A DNA stretch of 15,854 nt from an uncultured Lactobacillus sp. (GCA_946482425.1 CAMLRO010000032.1:1-15854), one strand, 5' to 3'; shown: positions 7,981 to 14,306, counted from the stretch's first letter. The notes: generated by a model not told the origin, from the sequence alone. Program-made: numbers and translations.

Positions 7981-9225
7981 ATGACTATCTTTTTTAAAAA
8001 CAAAGAATATCGCAAGTTTTCAATTGCCAGTATTTTATCCAGTGCGGGAGATATTTTATTCTATTTAGCGCTGATGACTTATGCCAGTCGGCTCAAAAAT
8101 TATTCGCTGGCCTTATCATTAATTGCTATTTCGGAGTCAGTTCCCCGGCTGTTTTCCAGTGTTGGTGGCTATCTAGCTGACCGGACGCAGAATAAATTTC
8201 AAAAAATAGTCTGGATGGCCATGATTAGAGGAGCGCTCTATTTGCTAGTCGGCTTTCTTTTTAGCCAAAATATTGCCGGTTGGAATCTGGTAATTATGGT
8301 GATTATCATCAACTTTATTTCTGATACGGCCGGAACTTATTCTGGCGGACTGACCACGCCACTAATTATTAGTCTGGTTAAAAAAGATGAGATTGCTGAA
8401 GCCGAGGGCTTTACTAGCGGTGTCTCACAAGTAATCACTTTGATTAGTCAGTTTGTTGGATCAGGACTTTTATTGTTTATGTCATATTCTGCTCTGGCTG
8501 TGATTAACGGCCTGACTTTCGTTGTGGCGGGATTGATCTATTGCAATATAGCTGGAAGTCAGCGTAAAAAGGGTATCCCAACTGTCACACAAGAAGTAGA
8601 TGATCGCGGCTTTTGGTCCACCCTGGCCTTAGCATTAAAGCAAGTTAAAAAGGCTAGTGGCTTAATTACTACCGTACTGGTAATCGCCATTTTAAACGGA
8701 GTTCTCAGCACGATCGAGCCCTTGATTTCTATTGTCATTGCGGGCAATCGTCAGGTGATGGTCATTGGCACCTACAGTTTTACAATCGCGTTAATCGGTG
8801 CTATGGCAGGAATCGGCGCTGCCTTAGGCAGTATTTTTGGTACTAATTTATTTAAAAATGTTAGCCTTTATATCATTATTATGTTTGCCAATATTGCTGG
8901 AGCAAGTGTCATAATTGCTATTTTAAGTAAACAAATCTGGTTCTGTTTAATAACTTATTGTATCTTAGGCTTCTTTGCGGGAACTGCTACTCCAAAATTA
9001 ACCCAGTGGATGGTAGGTGCAGTTGATCATAAAATTCTGGCGTCTTCCATTGGTCTGATCAATACAATTTTATTAATTGCCAGTCCCTTAATGACAACCG
9101 CCTTTACTACCTTATCGGCTGTGACAAGCGTCATTTATTCTCTTTGGGGATTATTGATCGTCAGTGTTCTGCTCTTTGTAATTACCTTATTGGTAATGAG
9201 AAAATCCGCACAAAAAGGAAATTAA
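7981..9225 (+). CDS. MFS exporter, MefA/EntS-like
   Basis: A 414-residue membrane protein with about 12 hydrophobic segments. The loop between helices 2 and 3 carries a motif A variant, GGYLADRTQNK (62-72). The N-terminal sequence FFKNKEYRKFSIASILSSAGD, with its early acidic residue in helix 1, is typical of the MFS_3 group that includes macrolide and siderophore exporters. GGGAG upstream supports the start. The probable role is export of a small molecule or drug, or of a signal linked to the divergent Rgg regulator; the substrate is unknown. A terminator hairpin follows about 100 bases after the stop. Confidence 0.87.
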   Translation: MTIFFKNKEYRKFSIASILSSAGDILFYLALMTYASRLKNYSLALSLIAISESVPRLFSSVGGYLADRTQNKFQKIVWMAMIRGALYLLVGFLFSQNIAGWNLVIMVIIINFISDTAGTYSGGLTTPLIISLVKKDEIAEAEGFTSGVSQVITLISQFVGSGLLLFMSYSALAVINGLTFVVAGLIYCNIAGSQRKKGIPTVTQEVDDRGFWSTLALALKQVKKASGLITTVLVIAILNGVLSTIEPLISIVIAGNRQVMVIGTYSFTIALIGAMAGIGAALGSIFGTNLFKNVSLYIIIMFANIAGASVIIAILSKQIWFCLITYCILGFFAGTATPKLTQWMVGAVDHKILASSIGLINTILLIASPLMTTAFTTLSAVTSVIYSLWGLLIVSVLLFVITLLVMRKSAQKGN

Positions 9226-9590
9226 ACAGCTGTTTAGCTAGTAAATTTGCAGTATTTGATTTGATAATCATCCCAAATATGATTGATTTTAATTCTATTT
9301 GTTTGGCTAATCTAGGCATAAAAATAAGACCTCTGAAATTGTCTTAATTCGGGGGTCATATAATTTTAGCATTATGATAAGTATTACCGCTTTTACGGTT
9401 AGCTATTGTAGCAGTTTTGTAATCAAAACTAAAGGGACTCATCATCACCGTATTTTTCTGTATTTTTTTCGGATTTAAATGGATTGTTAGTTTTCTTGTT
9501 TTTACACTCAAAATTATTTCTTTCTAAAAAATATTAATAAGTATAAAAAGACATTCTGATGAAGTGTAATATTTCGTGTAGGATAATTTT
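9226..9590. other. Intergenic stretch without a recognisable gene
   Basis: An AT-rich region after the MFS exporter. Apart from the terminator at 9328-9369, I see no open frame with a ribosome binding site and no long repeat. Short hairpins such as ACCG/CGGT near 9388 look incidental. Confidence 0.6.
9328..9369 (+). terminator. Terminator of the MFS exporter gene
   Basis: GACCTCTGAA (9328-9337) pairs with TTCGGGGGTC (9348-9357) using G-U pairs, with a 10-base loop. A weak, interrupted T-run follows. Confidence 0.6.
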
Positions 9591-9599
9591 TGCTATAAT
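9591..9599 (+). promoter_or_regulatory. Extended -10 promoter of the small RNA locus
   Basis: TGCTATAAT is a perfect extended -10 element. No good -35 is present at 17 bases (ATTTCG), which an extended -10 tolerates. Predicted transcription starts at about 9606, exactly at the foot of a 5' hairpin. Confidence 0.65.
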
Positions 9600-9648
9600 A
9601 AAAAAGTGCACTGGCGACCACCAATGCACAAGCAAACTTAGAAAGGTC

Positions 9649-9756
9649 GTGACTCTATTTGGGGACGTTCTTTTATGCGCTTGGCTGGTGGTGTATCTTC
9701 AGTACACCAAAATCAAGAGCGCTAACGTGCCAAATGTTGCCAGCCTAATTGATTAA
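9649..9756 (+). CDS. Possible 35-residue hydrophobic peptide with GTG start
   Basis: A frame inside the small transcript. It reads TLFGDVLLCAWLVVYLQYTK after the initiator, one potential membrane span followed by a polar tail. The GTG start follows GAAAGG too closely (two bases) for efficient initiation, and the site can be masked by the 5' stem. A second, 16-codon frame begins at the ATG at 9675 and is less convincing. No family was recognised. It may be a membrane-acting toxin peptide or no gene at all. Confidence 0.3.
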   Translation: MTLFGDVLLCAWLVVYLQYTKIKSANVPNVASLID

Positions 9757-9786
9757 CAATGTTAATTAATTTCCTAGTAACATTGT
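9756..9786. repeat. Perfect 9-bp inverted repeat inside the small RNA
   Basis: ACAATGTTA and TAACATTGT are separated by 13 bases. An outer pair, CAAATGTT (9731-9738) with AACATTTG (9787-9794), nests around it, giving a two-part stem. No T-run follows, so it is not a terminator. It may be a target or folding module of the transcript. Confidence 0.6.
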
Positions 9787-9808
9787 AACATTTGCGTACG
9801 ATTTTTGG

Positions 9809-9845
9809 AACCATCTGGCTTATTAACTTAGTTGGATGGTTTTTG
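9809..9845 (+). terminator. Terminator of the small RNA
   Basis: AACCATC pairs with GATGGTT, and the stem is extended by weaker pairs. It is followed by a run of T. It ends the transcript started at about 9606. Confidence 0.75.
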
Positions 9846-9959
9846 TTCGGCTGAAAATCTTGGCTATATTGCTTCTTTTAATCTGAAAAGAGTTCAATAT
9901 AAAATGACGCATTAATCCGATATTGCGACATTGGATGTTATTAATCAGAAAAGAGTAAG

Positions 9960-10010
9960 GATCAAATTAAAAGGACTAACTTCGATTGAATATCGAAAGT
10001 TAGTTCTCCG
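9960..10010 (-). terminator. Terminator of the minus-strand antitoxin remnants
   Basis: A stem of about 15 pairs with one bulge (GGACTAACTT-CGAT against ATCGAAAGTTAGTTCT) has a 5-base loop. Read on the minus strand it is followed by TTTTTAATTT. It lies downstream of the AbrB-type remnant. Confidence 0.7.
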
Positions 10011-10043
10011 TTAGTAGTTAATAATGTGTTCTAATTTTAGGGT

Positions 10044-10136
10044 TTACATCACTGCTTTATTCAAATGCAGTCTTTTTCTTACTTCTTTTAGAATCGTAAT
10101 TTGGTTTTTAGATATCATTTTTGCTTGAACAATCAT
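10044..10136 (-). pseudogene. N-terminus of an AbrB/SpoVT-type antitoxin, truncated by frameshift
   Basis: A 30-codon minus-strand frame with a strong ribosome binding site (AAAGGGG, eight bases before the ATG). It reads MIVQAKMISKNQITI, then LKEVRKRLHLNK. The pattern KxxSKNQITIxKEVRxxLxL is the classic swapped-hairpin AbrB DNA-binding motif of antitoxins; the usual proline (ITIPKEV) is leucine here. The frame then stops at once. A different frame continues GDVNPKIRT-like sequence, suggesting a small insertion or deletion after the LNK codons. No partner toxin remains beside it. It may still yield a short peptide, but it is unlikely to be functional. Confidence 0.65.
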
Positions 10137-10266
10137 AATTTTTCCCCTTTTTCAGATTATTGCAATTAATATGTGTTTTTTAAAAACAAGACCATTGTTA
10201 GCTTCACAACACATTATGGAATTATCTACAGAAAAACTGCTTGCTAATCTTTCTGAAAAACTACTT

Positions 10267-10563
10267 TTACAATTTTAGTATCTTTCCCATATAGTCATCA
10301 GGTAGTTGCTCTAAATACTGAAATGGTCGATTATGATAATCGATTGTAATTAGTTGGTCTAGCATGACTACGCCTTTTGTTTGAGATGCAGCAGGATAAT
10401 GGGTAGCGTTTTTTAGTAGTTGATATAGGAGCAAACACAGCAATATGAGCGTATTTTTCAACCTCTTTATAGCTTAAATATAAATAAGGTCGTTTGCTAG
10501 ATTGTTCATGCCCCTGCTTAAGGCGTAAATCATTAATAGAATAGATCCTTGCTTAATTACCAC
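10267..10563 (-). pseudogene. mazF: mazF/pemK toxin gene inactivated by two compensating frameshifts
   Basis: The GTG start at 10561-10563 overlaps the mazE stop codon and begins MVIKQGSILL. A one-base loss near 10532 moves the coding frame to one reading DLRLKQGHEQ, then KRPYLYLS and IAVFAPIS, the usual PemK/MazF core. Near 10397 the frame returns to the first one, giving SQTKGVVMLDQLITIDY and ending at 10267. The total of 297 bases is an exact multiple of three, so the two shifts cancel. The original frame meets a TAA in the middle stretch, so no full-length endoribonuclease can be made. An open frame over the last 64 codons is only the C-terminal piece and should not be read as a gene. Confidence 0.85.
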
Positions 10564-10807
10564 ATTTCATTTCCTTTTCTCTCATTCGGTAACTTAATTT
10601 TGGTATCAAATTCTTTCCCTGAATAATCTTTAAAAAGTTCTTCAAAAGTTAAAACATGTGTATCTTCTTGTTTTGCCATTATTACTTTGATGTCCTCAAT
10701 TTTAATGTTTAAATGATCTCCTAAAGTAGCGTTTAATGCTTGCAAGACTGCTTGACTTAATAGCATGTCTTTAGATTTACGCTATTAGATAAGGCAGCTC
10801 TAATCAT
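10557..10807 (-). pseudogene. mazE: mazE-type antitoxin gene with broken N-terminus
   Basis: The original start is at 10805-10807, after the strong ribosome binding site AGGGGGA, and reads MIRAALS. The next codons would have encoded the conserved KWGxS motif. A one-base deletion near 10785 and a TGG-to-TAG change destroy it. The rest of the frame is intact (LLSQAVLQALNATLGDHL, TFEELFKDYSGKEF) and ends in GNEMW, the typical MazE C-terminus that wraps MazF. An internal ATG at 10764-10766 opens the remaining 69 codons but lacks a ribosome binding site and the DNA-binding half. The stop overlaps the mazF start, as in working mazEF operons. Confidence 0.82.
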
Positions 10808-10833
10808 ATTTTCCCCCTGAAAAAAATAAGCAA

Positions 10834-10855
10834 TGTATATCCCAAAAATTATACA
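10834..10855 (-). promoter_or_regulatory. mazE promoter -10 within an inverted repeat (likely autoregulation site)
   Basis: TATAAT on the minus strand (10848-10853) lies inside the inverted repeat TGTATA (10834-10839) / TATACA (10850-10855). An operator overlapping the promoter is usual for self-repressed mazEF operons. No clear -35 was found. Confidence 0.5.
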
Positions 10856-10876
10856 ATGTTTATCTACAAAGATCAG

Positions 10877-10929
10877 ACAAAAAAGTATCCTGAACGGAAT
10901 ATGATGTGACCACCAAAATTAGGATACTT
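10877..10929 (-). terminator. Terminator of the efflux transporter gene
   Basis: AAGTATCCT (10883-10891) and AGGATACTT (10921-10929) form a perfect 9-bp stem around a 29-base loop. On the minus strand a run of six T follows. It lies just past the transporter stop codon. Confidence 0.75.
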
Positions 10930-10949
10930 TATTAATTGTAAGTTAGTTG

Positions 10950-12188
10950 TTATTTATTAGTGCTTTTTTTCAAACTGAAAAAGATAATTAGAATAAAGTT
11001 AATCAGTAGCGTGAAACCTGTAGTCCAGAAAACTGTAGCGTAGTTGAACAGACCGGAAATGGTGGAACCCATGATTGAACCAAACACAGAACCAACTGCT
11101 TGGAAAGACTGATTATAACTAAAGATACGGCCAAAACTTTCGGCCGGAGTGTTCAGTGTCAAAACAGTCTGTGCTGCCGGTAACATTGCAGCACTGGCAA
11201 TTCCCAGCAGAAAACGCAATCCTGCCAGCACCCAAGGTGAGTGTGTCAAAGCCATAGGTACGAAAAGAATTGCACCTACTATTAAACCTAGGCGTAATAT
11301 TTTTAGTGGTCCAATTTCATCCATTTTATGTCCGATTTTGGAAGCAGCCAGCAATGTTCCGAGACCTGGGGTTGCAGCTACGACGCCCGCCACAAATGCG
11401 ATGTTTTTGCTATTAGGCATCATCGATTTGACATACAAAGAAACAATTGGATCAATTGACATGTTAGCGGCCTGCACTAACAGGGTAGTTACGAACATGA
11501 CCACAATCAATTTAACATTGGGTAGAGAGTGCATGATTTCTTTCATAGGCTTCATTTCTTCGCGGGAAATTGGGGTAAAGTTTTCATGAACTAAGAATGT
11601 CGACCCTAAGAAGACGAGCACCATCAAAAAGCCGGTGATGAAGAATGGAATCCGGTAGCCCCAGACGCCACCAAGCCAATTACCGAAGAAGTTTGACAAA
11701 ACACCACCTAAAAGTGGTCCGACTAAGTTTCCAGCAGTACCGGCAGTCATCATTTGACTCATTACCCAGCCACTTTTTCTGTGGGGAGTTTCTCCTGCGA
11801 TCAGGGCGGTAGCATTGTTAATGTAGCCGGAAAAAGCACCTTGAATAAAACGCATGACAATTATGTAAATAGCATTAGGGGCAAAACCGGTAGCAGTAAT
11901 AGTTAAAGCCATGACCCCAGATGCCCGCATGCACATTAATTTACGACCCTTGCGGTCAGCCAAGTTGCCCCAATAAGGTGAAACGATTGCCTGAGCAATA
12001 AAGGTCATGGCAAATGCAAGACCGGAATACATGCTAATCTGCAGCTTGCTGTAGTGGCCCAGATCAGCGATAAATAGTGAGATAAAGGGCATTGTCATGG
12101 AATAACCCATACCTGTGATAAAGCAGCCTAGCCATAAAGTGACAAAAGCTTTATGCCAGCCAGCCGGAAATTTTTCGGAAACTGTCAA
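10950..12188 (-). CDS. MFS multidrug-efflux-type transporter (DHA1 family)
   Basis: A 412-residue protein with about 12 membrane segments. Motif A is well kept as GNLADRKGRK (74-83). A motif C-like stretch, AGTAGNLVGPLLGG (149-162), marks proton-coupled antiporters. This combination fits DHA1-type drug exporters such as NorA or PmrA; the substrate is not determined. I accept the TTG start at 12186-12188 because GAGGA lies just upstream and no better ATG precedes the first helix. It diverges from the membrane protein gene at 12338. A weak extended -10 (TGCTAAAAT, around 12240) may be its promoter. Confidence 0.88.
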   Translation of the reverse strand: MTVSEKFPAGWHKAFVTLWLGCFITGMGYSMTMPFISLFIADLGHYSKLQISMYSGLAFAMTFIAQAIVSPYWGNLADRKGRKLMCMRASGVMALTITATGFAPNAIYIIVMRFIQGAFSGYINNATALIAGETPHRKSGWVMSQMMTAGTAGNLVGPLLGGVLSNFFGNWLGGVWGYRIPFFITGFLMVLVFLGSTFLVHENFTPISREEMKPMKEIMHSLPNVKLIVVMFVTTLLVQAANMSIDPIVSLYVKSMMPNSKNIAFVAGVVAATPGLGTLLAASKIGHKMDEIGPLKILRLGLIVGAILFVPMALTHSPWVLAGLRFLLGIASAAMLPAAQTVLTLNTPAESFGRIFSYNQSFQAVGSVFGSIMGSTISGLFNYATVFWTTGFTLLINFILIIFFSLKKSTNK

Positions 12189-12254
12189 AACGTCCTCGCT
12201 TTCTTTTTAATATTTTTCTAAAAAATATGATATCTTTTATATTTTAGCACAATA

Positions 12255-12275
12255 AATTTGCTAAGAATTTGCTAA
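12255..12275. repeat. Tandem 11-bp direct repeat in the divergent intergenic region
   Basis: AATTTGCTAA occurs twice with one base between (12255-12264 and 12266-12275), so the period is about one helical turn. It lies between the efflux gene and the membrane protein gene and could be a binding site. Confidence 0.5.
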
Positions 12276-12285
12276 ATAGATGATA

Positions 12286-12314
12286 TTTTCATATTAAACA
12301 TGTTAGGATATTAT
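12286..12314 (+). promoter_or_regulatory. Candidate promoter of the membrane protein gene
   Basis: TTTTCA (12286-12291) and TATTAT (12309-12314) are separated by 17 bases. The predicted transcript start is near the ribosome binding site, giving a very short leader. Confidence 0.35.
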
Positions 12315-12337
12315 TTCTGAAAGGAAGGGATGTTGGT

Positions 12338-13267
12338 ATGGGAAGAGATTCGCACTTAACTAGGCAGGAATACCGTCAAAAATACCGCCAAAAATCCCAG
12401 TCGCACACAAACAAGGCGCCAAAGGCAACGATTAGAGAAAATAATACTTCTCAAACTCGTGCTGACTACCGCCATTTAAAGTTAAATTTCTGGGATATTT
12501 TTGCAGATCGGCCATACATCGCGGTGGCAATAGTTGTTTTGGCCATTTTCTTAGTTATGGCTAAACTCTGGTGGCTTCTTGCTGCGCTGGCAATTGTGGT
12601 CGCAATTGGCATCTTTGTGATTGGCCGCAGTCATCATCCTAACCGTGTACTTAGCCTCGAATTTAAAATGAAGTCATCCCGGAAATTAAGCATGTTACGA
12701 GCTTTGCAATTTGGTGGCTCGATTATCATGTTTCTGGCTACTTATATGAAAAAAGTGGTAACAGTTAATTTTTCCACAGCTGGTTCGACTGATGGCTTGC
12801 AAGTCGTTCAGGGCATCTTGTCTAATCGTGGTGGCGTCTATGGTCAACAGGGATCATACTTCTTGAGTTTATTAAATACCCTAACTGGTGGACAGCTGTG
12901 GGGTAAATATCGTTATGCGGCTAACAGTGCGCAAATGATGAGCAGTGGCGCAGGTCGTTTAATTATTATGTGGGTTCTGCTTTTAATGATTGCACCAGCA
13001 TTTTGCGTTTTGGCACAATTTTTTCGGGAGCCATATTCGCGCAATACGGCTTTGGTAGCTTCAATCATTGCTACTGTCAGCTTCGTATTAACTCCTCGTT
13101 TATTGAGTAAGTGGATTGTAGAATACGCCGTCGAAAATCGTATGGCCAGCAGTCAAGCTCAGGCTGCCATTAGTGTCGGACCCATGGCCTATGTGGCAAT
13201 GCTTTGCGCAATTTTAGTTTTAGTTATTTCAGTTTACCGGGTAATTAAAAAGGACAGATTCGCTTAA
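12338..13267 (+). CDS. Multi-pass membrane protein of unknown function
   Basis: A 309-residue protein I do not recognise. Residues 1-50 are basic and polar (RQEYRQKYRQKSQ) and should be cytoplasmic. Two hydrophobic segments follow at about 60-100, separated by a double tryptophan (LWW). Another comes near residues 125-140. A polar, glycine-rich stretch at about 145-205 (GGVYGQQGSYFLSLLNTLTGG) is probably external. Three more hydrophobic segments lie in the last 100 residues. The start has a strong ribosome binding site (AAGGAAGGG) eight bases before the ATG. It is monocistronic, with its own terminator, and diverges from an efflux transporter. No enzymatic motif is visible. Coding looks real from its length, ribosome binding site and terminator. 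Confidence 0.85.
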   Translation: MGRDSHLTRQEYRQKYRQKSQSHTNKAPKATIRENNTSQTRADYRHLKLNFWDIFADRPYIAVAIVVLAIFLVMAKLWWLLAALAIVVAIGIFVIGRSHHPNRVLSLEFKMKSSRKLSMLRALQFGGSIIMFLATYMKKVVTVNFSTAGSTDGLQVVQGILSNRGGVYGQQGSYFLSLLNTLTGGQLWGKYRYAANSAQMMSSGAGRLIIMWVLLLMIAPAFCVLAQFFREPYSRNTALVASIIATVSFVLTPRLLSKWIVEYAVENRMASSQAQAAISVGPMAYVAMLCAILVLVISVYRVIKKDRFA

Positions 13268-13289
13268 AAACCAGAAAAAGTTTTAAATT

Positions 13290-13327
13290 AAAAACCAGCT
13301 TTTTGTGCTATAAGCTGGTTTTTTTAT
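13290..13327 (+). terminator. Terminator of the membrane protein gene
   Basis: AAAACCAGCTT pairs with AAGCTGGTTTT and is followed by a run of T, about 25 bases past the stop codon. This is a strong intrinsic terminator. Confidence 0.9.
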
Positions 13328-13516
13328 GATTTTAAAAACTGCTTTTTCAAAGCAATTTATTATATTTGCATACCAAATTTATTTTTACTTAATATTGTAA
13401 AAGTATAGGTTTGTCTTTAGAATTAGGTTAAATAGTAAATAATAAAAATGTCATTTGTTTTAAAAATTTTTTTACTTAAATTATAGGGTGTTTAAATAAT
13501 CTTGTGTAAATGACTA
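13328..13516. other. AT-rich intergenic stretch
   Basis: Very AT-rich sequence with several T- and A-runs. I see no frame with a ribosome binding site, no repeat and no clear hairpin. Confidence 0.6.
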
Positions 13517-13546
13517 TTGAAAAAAGGAATCTCTTCCTCGTATGAT
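13517..13546 (+). promoter_or_regulatory. Good promoter match with no gene behind it
   Basis: TTGAAA (13517-13522), an 18-base spacer and TATGAT (13541-13546). The spacer contains the inverted repeat GGAA-TCTC-TTCC. Transcription starting near 13553 would meet the hairpin at 13562-13594 within about 40 bases, so it would give a tiny RNA, or this is the leftover promoter of a lost gene. Confidence 0.4.
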
Positions 13547-13561
13547 TGTCTTGTAAAACAT

Positions 13562-13594
13562 AAGCACCTCAGGTTAAACCTGAGGTGCTTTTAA
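13562..13594. terminator. Terminator downstream of hicB
   Basis: A perfect 13-bp stem, AAGCACCTCAGGT / ACCTGAGGTGCTT, with a 3-base loop. On the plus strand TTT follows; on the minus strand the T-run is interrupted (TTATGTTTTA). It lies about 50 bases past the hicB stop and probably ends that transcript. Confidence 0.75.
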
Positions 13595-13642
13595 AGTGAA
13601 ACTATTTTTATTATTTGAGTTGTTTGAATTAAAATAATATTA

Positions 13643-14045
13643 TTAAGCTTGCATTTGACGCAAAGCTTCCGTGGTAACTTTTGATACATTAATTTTATTT
13701 TTCTTAGCCCAATTATTTAGATCCTCTGGCAATGAAATGTTTCGCCGAACAGTTTTACTATATTTATTACGCCACTTTGTCATATTAACTTTAACCCAAG
13801 ATATTTGCTGATTTTTTTCCAACTTCCACTTTTTAGGATCTTGAACTCTAGGATAGCCTTGAAGGTCAAGCATTGTTGCCATTGCATCTTCTGCATGATT
13901 CTTCTGCATGATAAAGAGCTTCACCTATTGTTTGACCATCAGTGACTAAACCTTGGATGTTAGGTGACGTAATTGCATAATAATGTCCTGATTCATCGTT
14001 ACATTTTTCTATAATAACAGGATAAGCTGCAATTTCTTGTTTCAT
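13643..14045 (-). pseudogene. hicB: hicB antitoxin gene frameshifted by a 13-bp tandem duplication
   Basis: From the ATG at 14043-14045 the frame reads MKQEIAAYPVIIEKC, HYYAITSPNIQGLVTDG and GEALYHAEE, the usual HicB N-terminal fold. It then shifts and stops. The other frame continues DAMATMLDLQGYPRV and ends with VRRNISLPEDLNNWAKKNKI, a ribbon-helix-helix-like DNA-binding C-terminus. The break is an exact 13-base direct duplication (13887-13912). Removing one unit restores a continuous 129-residue HicB. An open frame over the last 93 codons is the C-terminal piece only. The start overlaps the hicA remnant stop by ATGA, as in coupled hicAB operons. Loss of one repeat unit could in principle restore the gene. 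Confidence 0.88.
13887..13912. repeat. Exact 13-bp tandem duplication inside hicB
   Basis: The unit TCTTCTGCATGAT occurs twice in direct tandem with no mismatch. It shifts the hicB frame by one base. The exact identity suggests a recent slippage event. Confidence 0.95.
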
Positions 14046-14107
14046 GTCAATTTAAATATGCCAAGTAAGATATATTAATTTTTAACCAGTTCCCATGGCA
14101 TACTCAT
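14042..14107 (-). pseudogene. hicA: hicA toxin gene remnant (ends only)
   Basis: A good ribosome binding site (AAGGAAGG) precedes the start codon, and the frame reads MSMPWELVKN before a TAA. This resembles the usual HicA start, MPMxxxELVK. Staying in the same frame for 22 codons in total leads to a TGA overlapping the hicB start as ATGA. I infer a large internal deletion that kept both gene ends and the coupling to hicB. The double-stranded RNA-binding core with its catalytic histidine is gone. Confidence 0.6.
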
Positions 14108-14131
14108 AACCTTCCTTCTTAGTTTTCAAAT

Positions 14132-14158
14132 ATTATATACCATTAATGTGTATAACAC
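14132..14158 (-). promoter_or_regulatory. hicAB promoter and possible operator
   Basis: TATAAT on the minus strand (14132-14137) lies upstream of the hicA ribosome binding site. The palindrome GTGT-ATA-ACAC (14148-14158) lies in the spacer region and could be the HicB operator. No strong -35 was found. Confidence 0.4.
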
Positions 14159-14270
14159 GTTCGAATTCCAAGAGCAATGTATGTTTTTGACTGCTTAATA
14201 GATATTATATAATTAATAATTGGCTTCTGGAAATTTTATAGAAAAAACATACAAATAACTGGGCTTTAAT

Positions 14271-14306
14271 CTAAAAAGCTTTTGATTATGAAATTGTTTA
14301 AGCTTT
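14271..14306 (-). terminator. Terminator of the fic gene
   Basis: AAAGCTT (14275-14281) and AAGCTTT (14300-14306) pair around an 18-base loop, with TTTTT following on the minus strand. It overlaps the stop codon. Confidence 0.5.

Larger units (their letters stand above)
9606..9846 (+). ncRNA. Structured ~240-nt transcript, possible small toxin mRNA or regulatory RNA
   Basis: The locus has its own promoter just upstream and ends in a strong terminator. The predicted RNA begins with a stem-loop, GTGCACTGG pairing with CCACCAATGCAC. GCGACC in that stem could instead pair with GGTCGT at 9645-9650, next to the only plausible ribosome binding site. ACCACC could pair with GGTGGT further down. GGTGTA/TACACC near 9689-9707 forms another stable hairpin. 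Competing 5' pairings that can mask translation are typical of type I toxin mRNAs, but I do not recognise this family and cannot exclude a purely regulatory RNA. It precedes several dead toxin-antitoxin genes. Confidence 0.5.

Noticed and set aside
10216..10278. A 20-codon plus-strand frame beginning MELSTEKLLANL
   Set aside because: It has no ribosome binding site or promoter and runs into the mazF remnant on the other strand.
10267..10461. A 64-codon frame as an independent small protein
   Set aside because: Its second half is the C-terminus of MazF, and its first half is out-of-frame mazF sequence.
11149..11589. A 146-codon plus-strand frame
   Set aside because: It lies antisense within the well-supported efflux transporter and shows no domain or ribosome binding site.
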